NCBI GenBank assembly: GCA_947496905.1
Contig: CANMEW010000017.1
Coordinates: 1 to 17,889 of the forward strand
Origin: Rickettsiales bacterium
GTDB lineage: Bacteria > Pseudomonadota > Alphaproteobacteria > Rickettsiales > UBA1997
DNA length: 17,889 nt
Reading direction: 5' to 3'
Shown: piece after piece, positions 1 to 5,951 of the stretch
Layout: each line of letters opens with the position of its first letter
Numbering within the stretch: position 1 is the stretch's first letter
Made by a program: the position numbers and the translations under genes
Notes under the pieces: generated by a model
The model's input: only the letters and a program-made list of their open reading frames with translations
Told to the model about the DNA's origin: nothing
Databases searched by the model: none

Positions 1-127
1 GAAGCAGCTGCGCAAATTGTGTCGTCAGATAAATTTGCTCGCGAGCACGTACATCAAGGTACGCTTTCCTGCTCGCAAATTTTCTTCCTAAAAATTTCTC
101 GAAAAATCTAGGTTTTTCAGAGGCTCC
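1..127 (+). mobile_element. MITE-like inverted-repeat element, copy 1 (partial at window edge)
   Basis: The right part of a short non-coding element that recurs at 3853-3995 and 5667-5807. It shares the core GCGAGCACGTACATCAAGG (39-57) and the right terminus GGTTTTTCAGAGGCTCC (111-127), with one base changed relative to the other copies. The core can fold as GAGCA-CGTAC / GTACG-TGCTC. Its left end lies outside the window, so a target duplication cannot be confirmed; the right flank reads CTTA. It lies directly upstream of hemD, so it probably supplies part of that gene's 5' region. No coding capacity was seen. Confidence 0.75.
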
Positions 128-159
128 CTTAGTAAGAACAGGCTTCGAAATAAATTTTC

Positions 160-858
160 ATGAAAAACATACTAGTCGCCAGATCGCAAGAACAGTCGCT
201 AGAAATTACTCAGTTTCTTGAAAAATCTGGATTTCAAGTTTTTGTCGAGCCGCTTTTTGCAGTAACGAAACTCACCGCTCTCAAACAATTTACTGCCGCC
301 AGCGCAGCAATCGTGACTAGCGCCAATGCTTGCACGATGATGATCGATTCCAACTTACCAAAAGATGTAAAAATTTTTGCTGTCGGAAAAAAAACCGCGC
401 AGAAATTATTGGATGCTGGGTTTAAAAATATTGCCATTCCACCGAAGCACTCCGCTTCAGCATTAAGAAATTTAATCCTTCAAACCCATCAAGATAAATC
501 GCAGCCTATCCTTTATTTTCGTGGCTCGCTGGTCAATTTAGATCTTAAGCAAGAGCTAGAGAAATTCGGTTTTAAAGTAGAAAATATTCTCTCTTACGAA
601 ACGAAGGAATCGGAAATTTTTTCCGATGAATTGCTGCAATTTTTACGTCAGAATTCCTTCGACAAAATTTTACTCTTTTCAAAAAAAAGCGCCGACACTT
701 TCTTCAAGTTAGCTACGCAGCATTCTCTACTTGAGAGTTTCGGAAGCTCACAAATATGTTGCCTGAGCAAAGAAATCCTCCATCGCGCGCAAGATTTAGG
801 ATTCACAAAAACCACAACCTTCAACGAAATTCCAATTTTAAAAAAATTTTATGACTGA
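160..858 (+). CDS. hemD: Uroporphyrinogen-III synthase
   Basis: Probable HemD, which cyclises hydroxymethylbilane to uroporphyrinogen III in the cytoplasm during haem synthesis. The 232-residue length is close to the usual 240-260. The protein reads as two Rossmann-like halves. The N-terminus opens with a strand and helix (KNILVARSQEQSLEITQFL), and the segment FAVGKKTAQKLLDAGF around residues 73-88 matches the VG..TA..L...GF pattern typical of the family. Catalytic residues are poorly conserved in HemD, so the call leans on fold pattern and context. The gene overlaps the next one by 8 bases and lies two genes upstream of hemY, the standard alphaproteobacterial arrangement. hemC is not visible; the upstream 127 bases are a MITE-like repeat. 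The first ATG fits the domain start; no strong Shine-Dalgarno precedes it. Confidence 0.85.
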   Translation: MKNILVARSQEQSLEITQFLEKSGFQVFVEPLFAVTKLTALKQFTAASAAIVTSANACTMMIDSNLPKDVKIFAVGKKTAQKLLDAGFKNIAIPPKHSASALRNLILQTHQDKSQPILYFRGSLVNLDLKQELEKFGFKVENILSYETKESEIFSDELLQFLRQNSFDKILLFSKKSADTFFKLATQHSLLESFGSSQICCLSKEILHRAQDLGFTKTTTFNEIPILKKFYD

Positions 859-1768
859 GCAGCTGGTCACCAAAAACCAAGAGACTTCTAGCAAAAAAAA
901 GAAATCGCTCTTGTCGAAATTAGTAATTTTTTTGATGCTAATTTTGCTAAGCTATTTCGGTTTGAAATATTGGAAAATCAGCTCGGAGAGGAAGGTGAAT
1001 GCGGCTTCTGAGGTAGAGAAGTTCGACAATGTGGAGAGCGAAATTTTTGACCTTTCCGACGAATATAAAAACCAAAAAGCTAAGCCTCTTCACGACAATT
1101 CTGAAATTATTCCCGAACTCACATTCAATGAGTTGAAAGAAAAAGATGCTGAATTCATCTACAAAATGATTCTAAAAAATCAGATTCAGCTCGGTGAGTT
1201 AAGAAGTCAGATGGAGGTTTTGAGGAGCGAAATTATTAAATATGAAAATCGTGAAAAAATTGGCAGAATAATTTTTTCTTACTCCGATTTGCGACAAAAT
1301 ATTTTTGCCGGAAAGTCTTACGCTGAAGAGTTGAGAAACTTTGAATTACTTACCTCTTTCGATGAAAATCTCCAAAGTAAAATCTCGAAATTAAAACCAT
1401 TTTTATCGAGTTTTTCTGACCATCAAACTCTGAGTAAGACTTTCAACGACCTAATTCCCAGCCTTATTTTTACCAAAAATAATCTTACCCCTGACACTGG
1501 AATTATTTCCAAAATTCGTCGCAACATCTCGAGATTAATCACGATTCGAAAAATTGATGGTGGCGACGCCAGCGACGTCGATGCGGTTATTGTTAAAATA
1601 GAAAAGGCGCTGCGCGAAGAAAATTACCAAGAGGCCTTGAATTACGGCCTGTCCCTAGACCAAAATTACCACAAAATTTTAAAAGGATTTTTAGACAGCT
1701 TGAGCCTGTCGATCGAAGTAAGAAAAATCGATCAGGAAATTCTGAATTATTTAAAAATTTTAAGCTAA
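851..1768 (+). CDS. Mic60/mitofilin-like inner-membrane protein
   Basis: A 305-residue protein with a short Lys-rich N-terminus, one membrane segment at about residues 23-41 (LVIFLMLILLSYFGLKY), then a long charged region. Residues about 105-130 look like a coiled coil (QIQLGELRSQMEVLRSEI). A helical C-terminal region ends with SLSLSIEVRKIDQEILNYL, resembling the mitofilin C-terminal signature. Alphaproteobacteria encode a Mic60 homologue between hemD and hemY that shapes or organises the inner membrane. Position and topology fit that protein more than sequence does, because the family is very divergent. It is shorter than many homologues, mainly through a short N-terminal and coiled-coil part. 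It starts inside the end of hemD, which suggests translational coupling. Confidence 0.7.
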   Translation: MTEQLVTKNQETSSKKKKSLLSKLVIFLMLILLSYFGLKYWKISSERKVNAASEVEKFDNVESEIFDLSDEYKNQKAKPLHDNSEIIPELTFNELKEKDAEFIYKMILKNQIQLGELRSQMEVLRSEIIKYENREKIGRIIFSYSDLRQNIFAGKSYAEELRNFELLTSFDENLQSKISKLKPFLSSFSDHQTLSKTFNDLIPSLIFTKNNLTPDTGIISKIRRNISRLITIRKIDGGDASDVDAVIVKIEKALREENYQEALNYGLSLDQNYHKILKGFLDSLSLSIEVRKIDQEILNYLKILS

Positions 1769-1778
1769 AAATTATTTT

Positions 1779-3089
1779 ATGTTGACGATTTCTTGGTTTT
1801 TATTTGTCGCCTTTAGCCTTGTGGCATCGCTATTTTGGCTACTTGGTCACAATGGTAGTGTGGTCGTAACTTGGCTTGGTTACCAGCTACAAACCGATGT
1901 TCTTACCGCAATTTTATTGTCGATCTTTTTCACCCTCATCATCTTCTCCGCCTCTTACTTATTCACGCGAATTTTAGCGATAAAATTCCCAAACCTGCTG
2001 AAAATTTTTTTTAAAAAAAGTTACCTAAAGCGTTTAGAAAAATTAGTACATCGGCACCACAAGTCTTTTGAAGTCATGTCTCAGCTCATGCTTGCTCTAG
2101 AAGTTCATGATGAAAAATCCGCAGAGCATCTGCAAAAAAACTTCGCAAAATTAGTAAAAAATCCGTCACTCAATAACTTTTTTTTGGGAAAAATTTTCGC
2201 AGAAAAGCAGCAATTTTCTAAGTCGGCAGAATTTTTTACGAAATTAGGCGAGAACAAACATGCCAAGATTTTGGTCTTGAAGTCAAAATTTAAGCTGGCC
2301 TTACAAACCAATGATGAGGTCTCTGCCATTGCTTACGCGAAGCAAATTTTAGCAATTAAGCGCAGCAATTTGGACACGGTAAAGATTCTGTTCTCACTCT
2401 ACAAAAAACGCGGACTCTGGCAAGATGCTAAAGCTTTAATCGCGGAATATGGTTCTGATCAATTTAAGGATGAGCTGCAAAGAAGGGATGTTGCGGTAAT
2501 TAACTCTGCACTGGCATCTGAAGCCTTTCAGCAGAAAAAACTTTTACTGGCAATCAGGCATACAAATATTGCTTTGAAGGCCGAGGGCAATTTTTTACCA
2601 GCCCTTGAGATTATGCTTAAATCCTGGCTGAAGCTTGGTTTTACCTTCAAGGTAAGTTGGAAAATAAAAAGCCTGTGGCGGGAAAATCCGCACTTGGTTT
2701 TGGCGGAAATTTTTGACCTTATTCACCGCAAATCTTCGGCAAGAAATCGCATTAGAGCGATGAAGAAACTTGCTAAGCTTAACACGGAATCATCTTTGGG
2801 AAAGTTGGCTGTTGGACTGACTGCATTTAGAGCGGGAGAATATCAAACTGCTAAAGAATTTTTGTACTTATCTCTTCTTCGTGAAAAAACTTACCGCGCT
2901 TACAGACTTCTAGCTTCCGCAGAAAAACGATTGGGTAATAATGAGGAATTTAAAAGAAATCTAACAAAGTCTGAAATGCTCAGTAAAGACAGCAATTACA
3001 CCTGCAACTCTTGTGGCCATCTTAGTTCAAAATGGAGCGCGAAATGTGACGCGTGCGAGGGTTACGATTCTTTGGAGTGGAGCTCTTAG
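1779..3089 (+). CDS. hemY: HemY-type TPR membrane protein with C-terminal zinc ribbon
   Basis: A 436-residue protein of the HemY family (the membrane TPR protein of the hem operon, not protoporphyrinogen oxidase). Two N-terminal membrane helices (about residues 3-22 and 38-65) flank the HemY_N segment GHNGSVVVTWLGYQLQT. The rest is helical, TPR-like repeats (for example 120-150, 170-230, 340-390). The last 30 residues form a four-cysteine knuckle: C409-x2-C412 and C423-x2-C426 with WSAK between, resembling the rubredoxin-like or zinc-ribbon tails of LapB/YciM and RadA. The exact role of alphaproteobacterial HemY is not settled. The gene follows the mitofilin-like gene after 10 bases and converges on pal. 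Confidence 0.85.
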   Translation: MLTISWFLFVAFSLVASLFWLLGHNGSVVVTWLGYQLQTDVLTAILLSIFFTLIIFSASYLFTRILAIKFPNLLKIFFKKSYLKRLEKLVHRHHKSFEVMSQLMLALEVHDEKSAEHLQKNFAKLVKNPSLNNFFLGKIFAEKQQFSKSAEFFTKLGENKHAKILVLKSKFKLALQTNDEVSAIAYAKQILAIKRSNLDTVKILFSLYKKRGLWQDAKALIAEYGSDQFKDELQRRDVAVINSALASEAFQQKKLLLAIRHTNIALKAEGNFLPALEIMLKSWLKLGFTFKVSWKIKSLWRENPHLVLAEIFDLIHRKSSARNRIRAMKKLAKLNTESSLGKLAVGLTAFRAGEYQTAKEFLYLSLLREKTYRAYRLLASAEKRLGNNEEFKRNLTKSEMLSKDSNYTCNSCGHLSSKWSAKCDACEGYDSLEWSS

Positions 3090-3095
3090 AGCGCC

Positions 3096-3620
3096 TTACT
3101 CCACCACCGCTACAGCTCTTCTATTTTTAGATAAAAGCTCTTCTGAAGTTCCAAAAAAAGCTGGACGCTCTTTTCCGTAAGAAATGGTTTTAATTCTAGA
3201 TTCACTAACACCATTCGTGACCAAATAATTCTTGGCAGCATTAGCCCTAGTCTCTCCAAGTGCAATGTTATATTCACGAGTGCCCCGCTCATCGCAATGA
3301 CCCTCCACTGTAATTTTAATTGCAGAATCGCTTTTCAACCAAGCAACCTGATCATCCAAAATTTTCTTAGCCTCATCACTTAATTCAGCTGAATCATAGC
3401 CGAAAAGAACACGATCCTTCACCTCGATTTCCTGAATTTGCGCTGCCGTTGCTTTATCTAACGCGGCAGCTTGCTCCTCATTTTCTACCGTTTGGTACGG
3501 AACCTTGTCATCAGCGATCTCTTCAATTTTTTCAGCCTCATCAGCATCAATAGTTTGCATTTTGCCTTGGCAAGAAATGAGCAATAAAACAGCCGACAAG
3601 GTAAGAAATTTTTTGATCAT
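3096..3620 (-). CDS. pal: Peptidoglycan-associated lipoprotein Pal
   Basis: A 174-residue outer-membrane lipoprotein of the Tol-Pal system, which ties the outer membrane to peptidoglycan and helps constriction at division. The signal peptide (residues 1-16) ends in a lipobox LISC with lipidated Cys17; Gln at +2 is compatible with outer-membrane sorting. A linker rich in Glu and Ala follows, then an OmpA-like peptidoglycan-binding domain from about residue 70. That domain shows VLFGYDSAELSDEA, the strongly conserved GHCDERGTREYN and RRA near the end. The gene is alone here: tolB is not next to it. It converges on hemY with a 6-base gap and no obvious terminator between them. Upstream lies the triple double-hairpin repeat array, so its promoter is in or near repeat DNA. 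Confidence 0.95.
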   Translation of the reverse strand: MIKKFLTLSAVLLLISCQGKMQTIDADEAEKIEEIADDKVPYQTVENEEQAAALDKATAAQIQEIEVKDRVLFGYDSAELSDEAKKILDDQVAWLKSDSAIKITVEGHCDERGTREYNIALGETRANAAKNYLVTNGVSESRIKTISYGKERPAFFGTSEELLSKNRRAVAVVE

Positions 3621-3638
3621 ATTTTAAAAAAGAGTTGG

Positions 3639-3696
3639 ATGCCGAATCTGCTTGAAGAAGCCGATCTTTTTCCCCGATCTAAATCAGATTCGGTAT
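3639..3696. repeat. Composite repeat copy A: 15-bp inverted repeat stem-loop
   Basis: The left arm ATGCCGAATCTGCTT (3639-3653) and right arm AATCAGATTCGGTAT (3682-3696) are inverted repeats at 13 of 15 positions, with one of the two mismatches a possible G-U pair. The loop contains GAAGAAGCCGATCTTTTTCCCCGATCT-like sequence. The same structure occurs at 5622-5825 (copy B), where the arms are a perfect 15 of 15. In both copies the right arm is followed within three bases by the double-hairpin unit. Copy A lies just upstream of pal on the minus strand, so it would be in or near the pal 5' leader. Confidence 0.8.
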
Positions 3697-3699
3697 TGG

Positions 3700-3840
3700 G
3701 GTTCCCCACAAGGTGGGGCGCGACTAGTGTCGCGTAAAAATAAAAACTGGTTCCCCACAAGGTGGGGCGCGACTAGTGTCGCGTAAAAATAAAAACTGGT
3801 TCCCCACAAGGTGGGGCGCGACTAGTGTCTCGCGTAAAAA
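3700..3840. repeat. Three tandem 49-bp double-hairpin units (composite repeat copy A)
   Basis: Units begin at 3700, 3749 and 3798, with an exact 49-bp period. Each unit carries two adjacent perfect hairpins: CCCCAC-AAG-GTGGGG, then CGCGAC-TAGT-GTCGCG, followed by an A-rich spacer (TAAAAATAAAAACT). The first two units are identical; the third has two extra bases in the second hairpin (GTCTCGCG). A fourth unit at 5829-5863 has the same two stems with a different but compensated second stem. The A-run after the hairpins reads as T-rich before them on the other strand, so they are not convincing simple terminators on the plus strand. Confidence 0.9.
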
Positions 3841-3852
3841 ATTTAAACTCTA

Positions 3853-3995
3853 GGAACCTCTGAAAAACCTAAATTTTTCGAGAAATTTTTAGGCAACAAA
3901 TTTTTGAGCAGGAAAGCGTACCTTAATGTACGTGCTCGCGAGAAAATTTGGTAACGACAAAATTTCTCGAAAAATTTAGGTTTTTCAGAGGTTCC
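3853..3995 (-). mobile_element. MITE-like element, copy 2 (inverted relative to copies 1 and 3)
   Basis: A 143-bp element with perfect 37-bp terminal inverted repeats (3853-3889 and 3959-3995), beginning GGAACCTCTGAAAAACC. It is flanked by a 4-bp direct repeat TCTA (3849-3852 and 3996-3999) that fits a target-site duplication. The asymmetric core (GAGCAGGAAAGCGTACC, 3908-3924) is the reverse complement of the core in copies 1 and 3, so this copy lies in the opposite orientation. It contains no coding frame of note and must have been mobilised in trans. An IS5-type source is conceivable from the 4-bp TA-containing duplications, but no transposase is visible here. Confidence 0.88.
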
Positions 3996-4033
3996 TCTAC
4001 CAATTCGGCTTCTTGAAGCTGAATGGGTAGAGG
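3994..4033 (-). terminator. Probable terminator hairpin of the NuoN/MrpD-like gene, split from its T-tract by a MITE
   Basis: A long hairpin: CCTCTACC (3994-4001) pairs with GGTAGAGG (4026-4033), ATTC with GAAT, and GGCTTC with GAAGCT (one G-U), around a TT tip. There is a single A·G mismatch at 4002/4025. It lies 49-88 bases past the stop of the minus-strand gene at 4082. On the minus strand the stem is now followed by the MITE. Deleting the MITE and one TCTA copy puts the stem directly before TTTAAATTTTTTA, a normal intrinsic-terminator tail. Confidence 0.6.
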
Positions 4034-4081
4034 ATGTGGGGAAATTAAAAAGTCTCTCAATCCAAGAAGACAAGCGCGAGT

Positions 4082-5548
4082 TTACGAATTGGTTATTAGA
4101 GGAAAGAAAGTGAGCCCAAGTAGCATAGCAACAGCAACGGTTAGGGCTGTTAAAATTAGACTGGAATCGAAATCAATATTTTTAGCGAGAGCAGTGTCTG
4201 GCGAATCAACTTGGAGAATTTCTTTATCTGAACGCAAAAAAAGAGGACGAAATATTTTCCAAGAAAAAAAGATTAACCCAACAAAATTTGTGAATAAAAT
4301 TAATCCTGAGACCCACAATTTTTTCTGGAAAATAATTTTAATAAGAAAAAATTTTTCTACTGCGCCGAGTGCTGGCGCCGCTCCCGATAAGTTTAAAACT
4401 CCAAAAATAAATAAAACTGAGGTAACGGTTAATTTGTAAAAAAGTCCGTCCAACCTTTTATTTTCTGCCTTAGTGAGATATAAAATAAAATTCGAAAGGC
4501 AAAGAAAAATCAAAGTCATCGAAAGTAAAAACGAGAACAGGCCTAGGTAGATCCTCGTTCCATTGAAGGTCGCAAAAAGAATAATGGAAAATAAAGCGAA
4601 GAGAAATTGCTGGAAAAAAAGATAAAAAAGCGAAGATTTCAAACCCTTGCTAACCAGCAAAAGCCACGATGACACGCCGATGTTAAGTAGAAAAATCCAC
4701 TCAAAAAAACCGAATCCAATTTTTGAAATAATCAGCGCAAAACCTTTGAGCCCGAAAATAAAATTTAGCAATTTTACAAAAATGTAGAGGCTGCTGAAAC
4801 CATAGGCCAAGAAGAAGAGCGTGTAGATGACAAGCGGATCAAGAGTGATGTTGCGGTAGAGTAAATAGCAGGGGAGTAGGACAGATAAAAACAAGCCGCT
4901 GAGGTAAAAAAATAGCAGCAATACATGTTTTGTTTGGTCAAAATTTTGTGAGATTACTCCACCATTAGCAAAGTCGATTTGACCAGTAAATTTGTAGGTT
5001 GCGACGATTGCTAGAAAGAGAAAAACTGATTCTAGGTAGAGTAAAAAAGTGAAGAGGCGGGAAAATTTTGTGTCAGCTTTGTGTAAAAATTTTACCGCAA
5101 AAAAGTGGCAGAGAAGTAGGAGGCAGTTGTAGAAAAACAGGATACTGAGAGGGTTCTTGCTGAGGATGATGAGATTAACAAAAGCAACGATCAGGAGGAA
5201 AAAAAATTTCAGCTGGTAAGAATTTTTTTCCTCAATCATCTGCAAAAAACGCTGCGAATAAAAAATAAAAATCAGCCAAAAAAAATTCAGGAGGAACGAA
5301 AATTTTAGAGCAATCTCATCAATCGCAAATCCCAGAGAAATCCCGCGCATCGCTTCAGCAATGGTCAAATAAGAGCTGTCATTTTTTACATTCCCACAAA
5401 GCCCAATCAAGTTAGCTAAAAAAAGTAGCGGCAGAAATTTATTTACGAGATTTAGCGAAGTGGGAGAGTCTTTGCACAGCCTCATCAGCAAGCAGTTTAG
5501 GAATGGGATTGCTGCGATGATGAAAAGTAAAAATTGGGTTTGAGTCAT
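4082..5548 (-). CDS. Divergent NuoN/MrpD-type proton-transporter membrane protein
   Basis: A 488-residue, very hydrophobic protein with roughly 13-14 predicted membrane helices. It resembles the antiporter-like subunits of complex I and Mrp antiporters. Family landmarks I can align by eye are the segment ending LPCYLL around 213-230 (helix 7 region), KGLKSSLFYLFFQQ (301-314; compare DLKR.LAYSS), and LNLSGAAPALGAVEKFFL (385-402; compare L.GIPPLAGF.GKF), which keeps Lys399. The usual helix-5 glutamate position seems to be Asn141 (FFYNCLLLL), and the helix-7 lysine seems absent, so proton pumping may be altered. It stands alone rather than in a nuo or mrp operon and is flanked on both sides by structured repeats and MITEs. 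No Shine-Dalgarno is obvious. Assignment to one named subunit is not justified. Confidence 0.7.
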   Translation of the reverse strand: MTQTQFLLFIIAAIPFLNCLLMRLCKDSPTSLNLVNKFLPLLFLANLIGLCGNVKNDSSYLTIAEAMRGISLGFAIDEIALKFSFLLNFFWLIFIFYSQRFLQMIEEKNSYQLKFFFLLIVAFVNLIILSKNPLSILFFYNCLLLLCHFFAVKFLHKADTKFSRLFTFLLYLESVFLFLAIVATYKFTGQIDFANGGVISQNFDQTKHVLLLFFYLSGLFLSVLLPCYLLYRNITLDPLVIYTLFFLAYGFSSLYIFVKLLNFIFGLKGFALIISKIGFGFFEWIFLLNIGVSSWLLLVSKGLKSSLFYLFFQQFLFALFSIILFATFNGTRIYLGLFSFLLSMTLIFLCLSNFILYLTKAENKRLDGLFYKLTVTSVLFIFGVLNLSGAAPALGAVEKFFLIKIIFQKKLWVSGLILFTNFVGLIFFSWKIFRPLFLRSDKEILQVDSPDTALAKNIDFDSSLILTALTVAVAMLLGLTFFPLITNS

Positions 5549-5568
5549 TTGAAAAAATAATTATGAAA

Positions 5569-5651
5569 AAGATCGGCATCTTCAACTTGAACGTCTGTGA
5601 AGAGGTTTTTACGCTCGTTGTATACCGAATCTGATTGAAGAAGCCGATCTT
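5569..5651. repeat. 17-bp inverted repeat in the divergent intergenic region
   Basis: AAGATCGGCATCTTCAA (5569-5585) and TTGAAGAAGCCGATCTT (5635-5651) are inverted repeats matching at 16 of 17 positions, with 49 bases between them. The right arm overlaps the stem-loop of composite repeat B, so the two structures would compete. It lies just upstream of the minus-strand NuoN/MrpD-like gene (start 5548) and could lie in its leader or control region. Confidence 0.65.
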
Positions 5652-5825
5652 TTGCCCCTGATCTAAGGAACCTCTGAAAAACCATCTTTTCCGGAAATTT
5701 TGTCGTTACCAAATTTTTTCGCGAGCACGTACATCAAGGTACGCTTTCCTGCTCAAAAATTTGTTGCCTAAAAATTTCTCGAAAAATCCAAGTTTTTCAG
5801 AGGTTCCCTAAATCAGATTCGGTAT
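5622..5825. repeat. Composite repeat copy B: 15-bp inverted repeat interrupted by a MITE
   Basis: The left arm ATACCGAATCTGATT (5622-5636) and right arm AATCAGATTCGGTAT (5811-5825) are perfect inverted repeats. Removing the MITE (5667-5807) and one CTAA copy restores a stem-loop colinear with copy A (3639-3696), including the shared loop GAAGAAGCCGATCTTTT. The double-hairpin unit follows at 5829. The original element is therefore older than the MITE insertion. Confidence 0.85.
5667..5807 (+). mobile_element. MITE-like element, copy 3, inserted in composite repeat B
   Basis: A 141-bp element with termini GGAACCTCTGAAAAAC / GTTTTTCAGAGGTTCC (16-bp perfect inverted repeats, then imperfect). It is flanked by CTAA duplications (5663-5666 and 5808-5811). 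The core GCGAGCACGTACATCAAGG matches copy 1 in orientation. The uninterrupted paralogue at 3672-3690 reads GATCTAAATCAG, which gives an empty-site comparison and fixes both boundaries and the 4-bp duplication. It is non-coding. Confidence 0.92.
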
Positions 5826-5828
5826 TGG

Positions 5829-5863
5829 GGTTCCCCACAACGTGGGGCGCCGCTCATGCGGCG
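5829..5863. repeat. Single double-hairpin unit (composite repeat copy B)
   Basis: Hairpin 1 is CCCCAC-AAC-GTGGGG (5833-5847) and hairpin 2 is CGCCGC-TCAT-GCGGCG (5848-5863). Compared with the units at 3700-3840, hairpin 2 differs at two stem positions on each arm and both changes preserve pairing, while its loop changes from TAGT to TCAT. The preceding TGGGG (5826-5830) can pair with the CCCCA of hairpin 1 instead, so two exclusive folds are possible. The unit lies about 90 bases upstream of secD. Confidence 0.85.
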
Positions 5864-5912
5864 TAAAGAATTTAACCCAGATCCGTCATTAGAAATCTGC
5901 ATAGTTTAGCTC

Positions 5913-5921
5913 TGGTATTAT
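5913..5921 (+). promoter_or_regulatory. Possible extended -10 promoter of secD
   Basis: TGGTATTAT fits an extended -10 (TGn plus TATTAT at 5916-5921), 30 bases before the secD ATG. No good -35 hexamer lies 16-18 bases upstream, which is tolerated by extended -10 promoters. In AT-rich DNA such matches arise by chance, so this is weak evidence. Confidence 0.3.
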
Positions 5922-5951
5922 CGCCCAATCAATCAAGAACATCTCCAAAAC

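Noticed and set aside
1..159. End of hemC
   Set aside because: hemC often precedes hemD, but the first 127 bases match the MITE family and no HemC-like C-terminal frame is visible.
3700..3840. CRISPR array
   Set aside because: Three units with an exact period look array-like, but there are no unique spacers (the repeat units are identical through the A-rich spacer), each unit is two hairpins, and no cas gene is present.
4023..4439. 138-codon plus-strand frame starting in the intergenic hairpin
   Set aside because: It lies antisense over the 3' end of the NuoN/MrpD-like gene, has low-complexity Lys/Arg/Ser composition and no recognisable domain; the minus-strand frame is clearly the real gene.
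5808..5870. Intrinsic terminator upstream of secD
   Set aside because: The hairpins are strong but are followed by TAAAGAATTT rather than a T-run, and they belong to a repeat family, so a terminator call is not supported.
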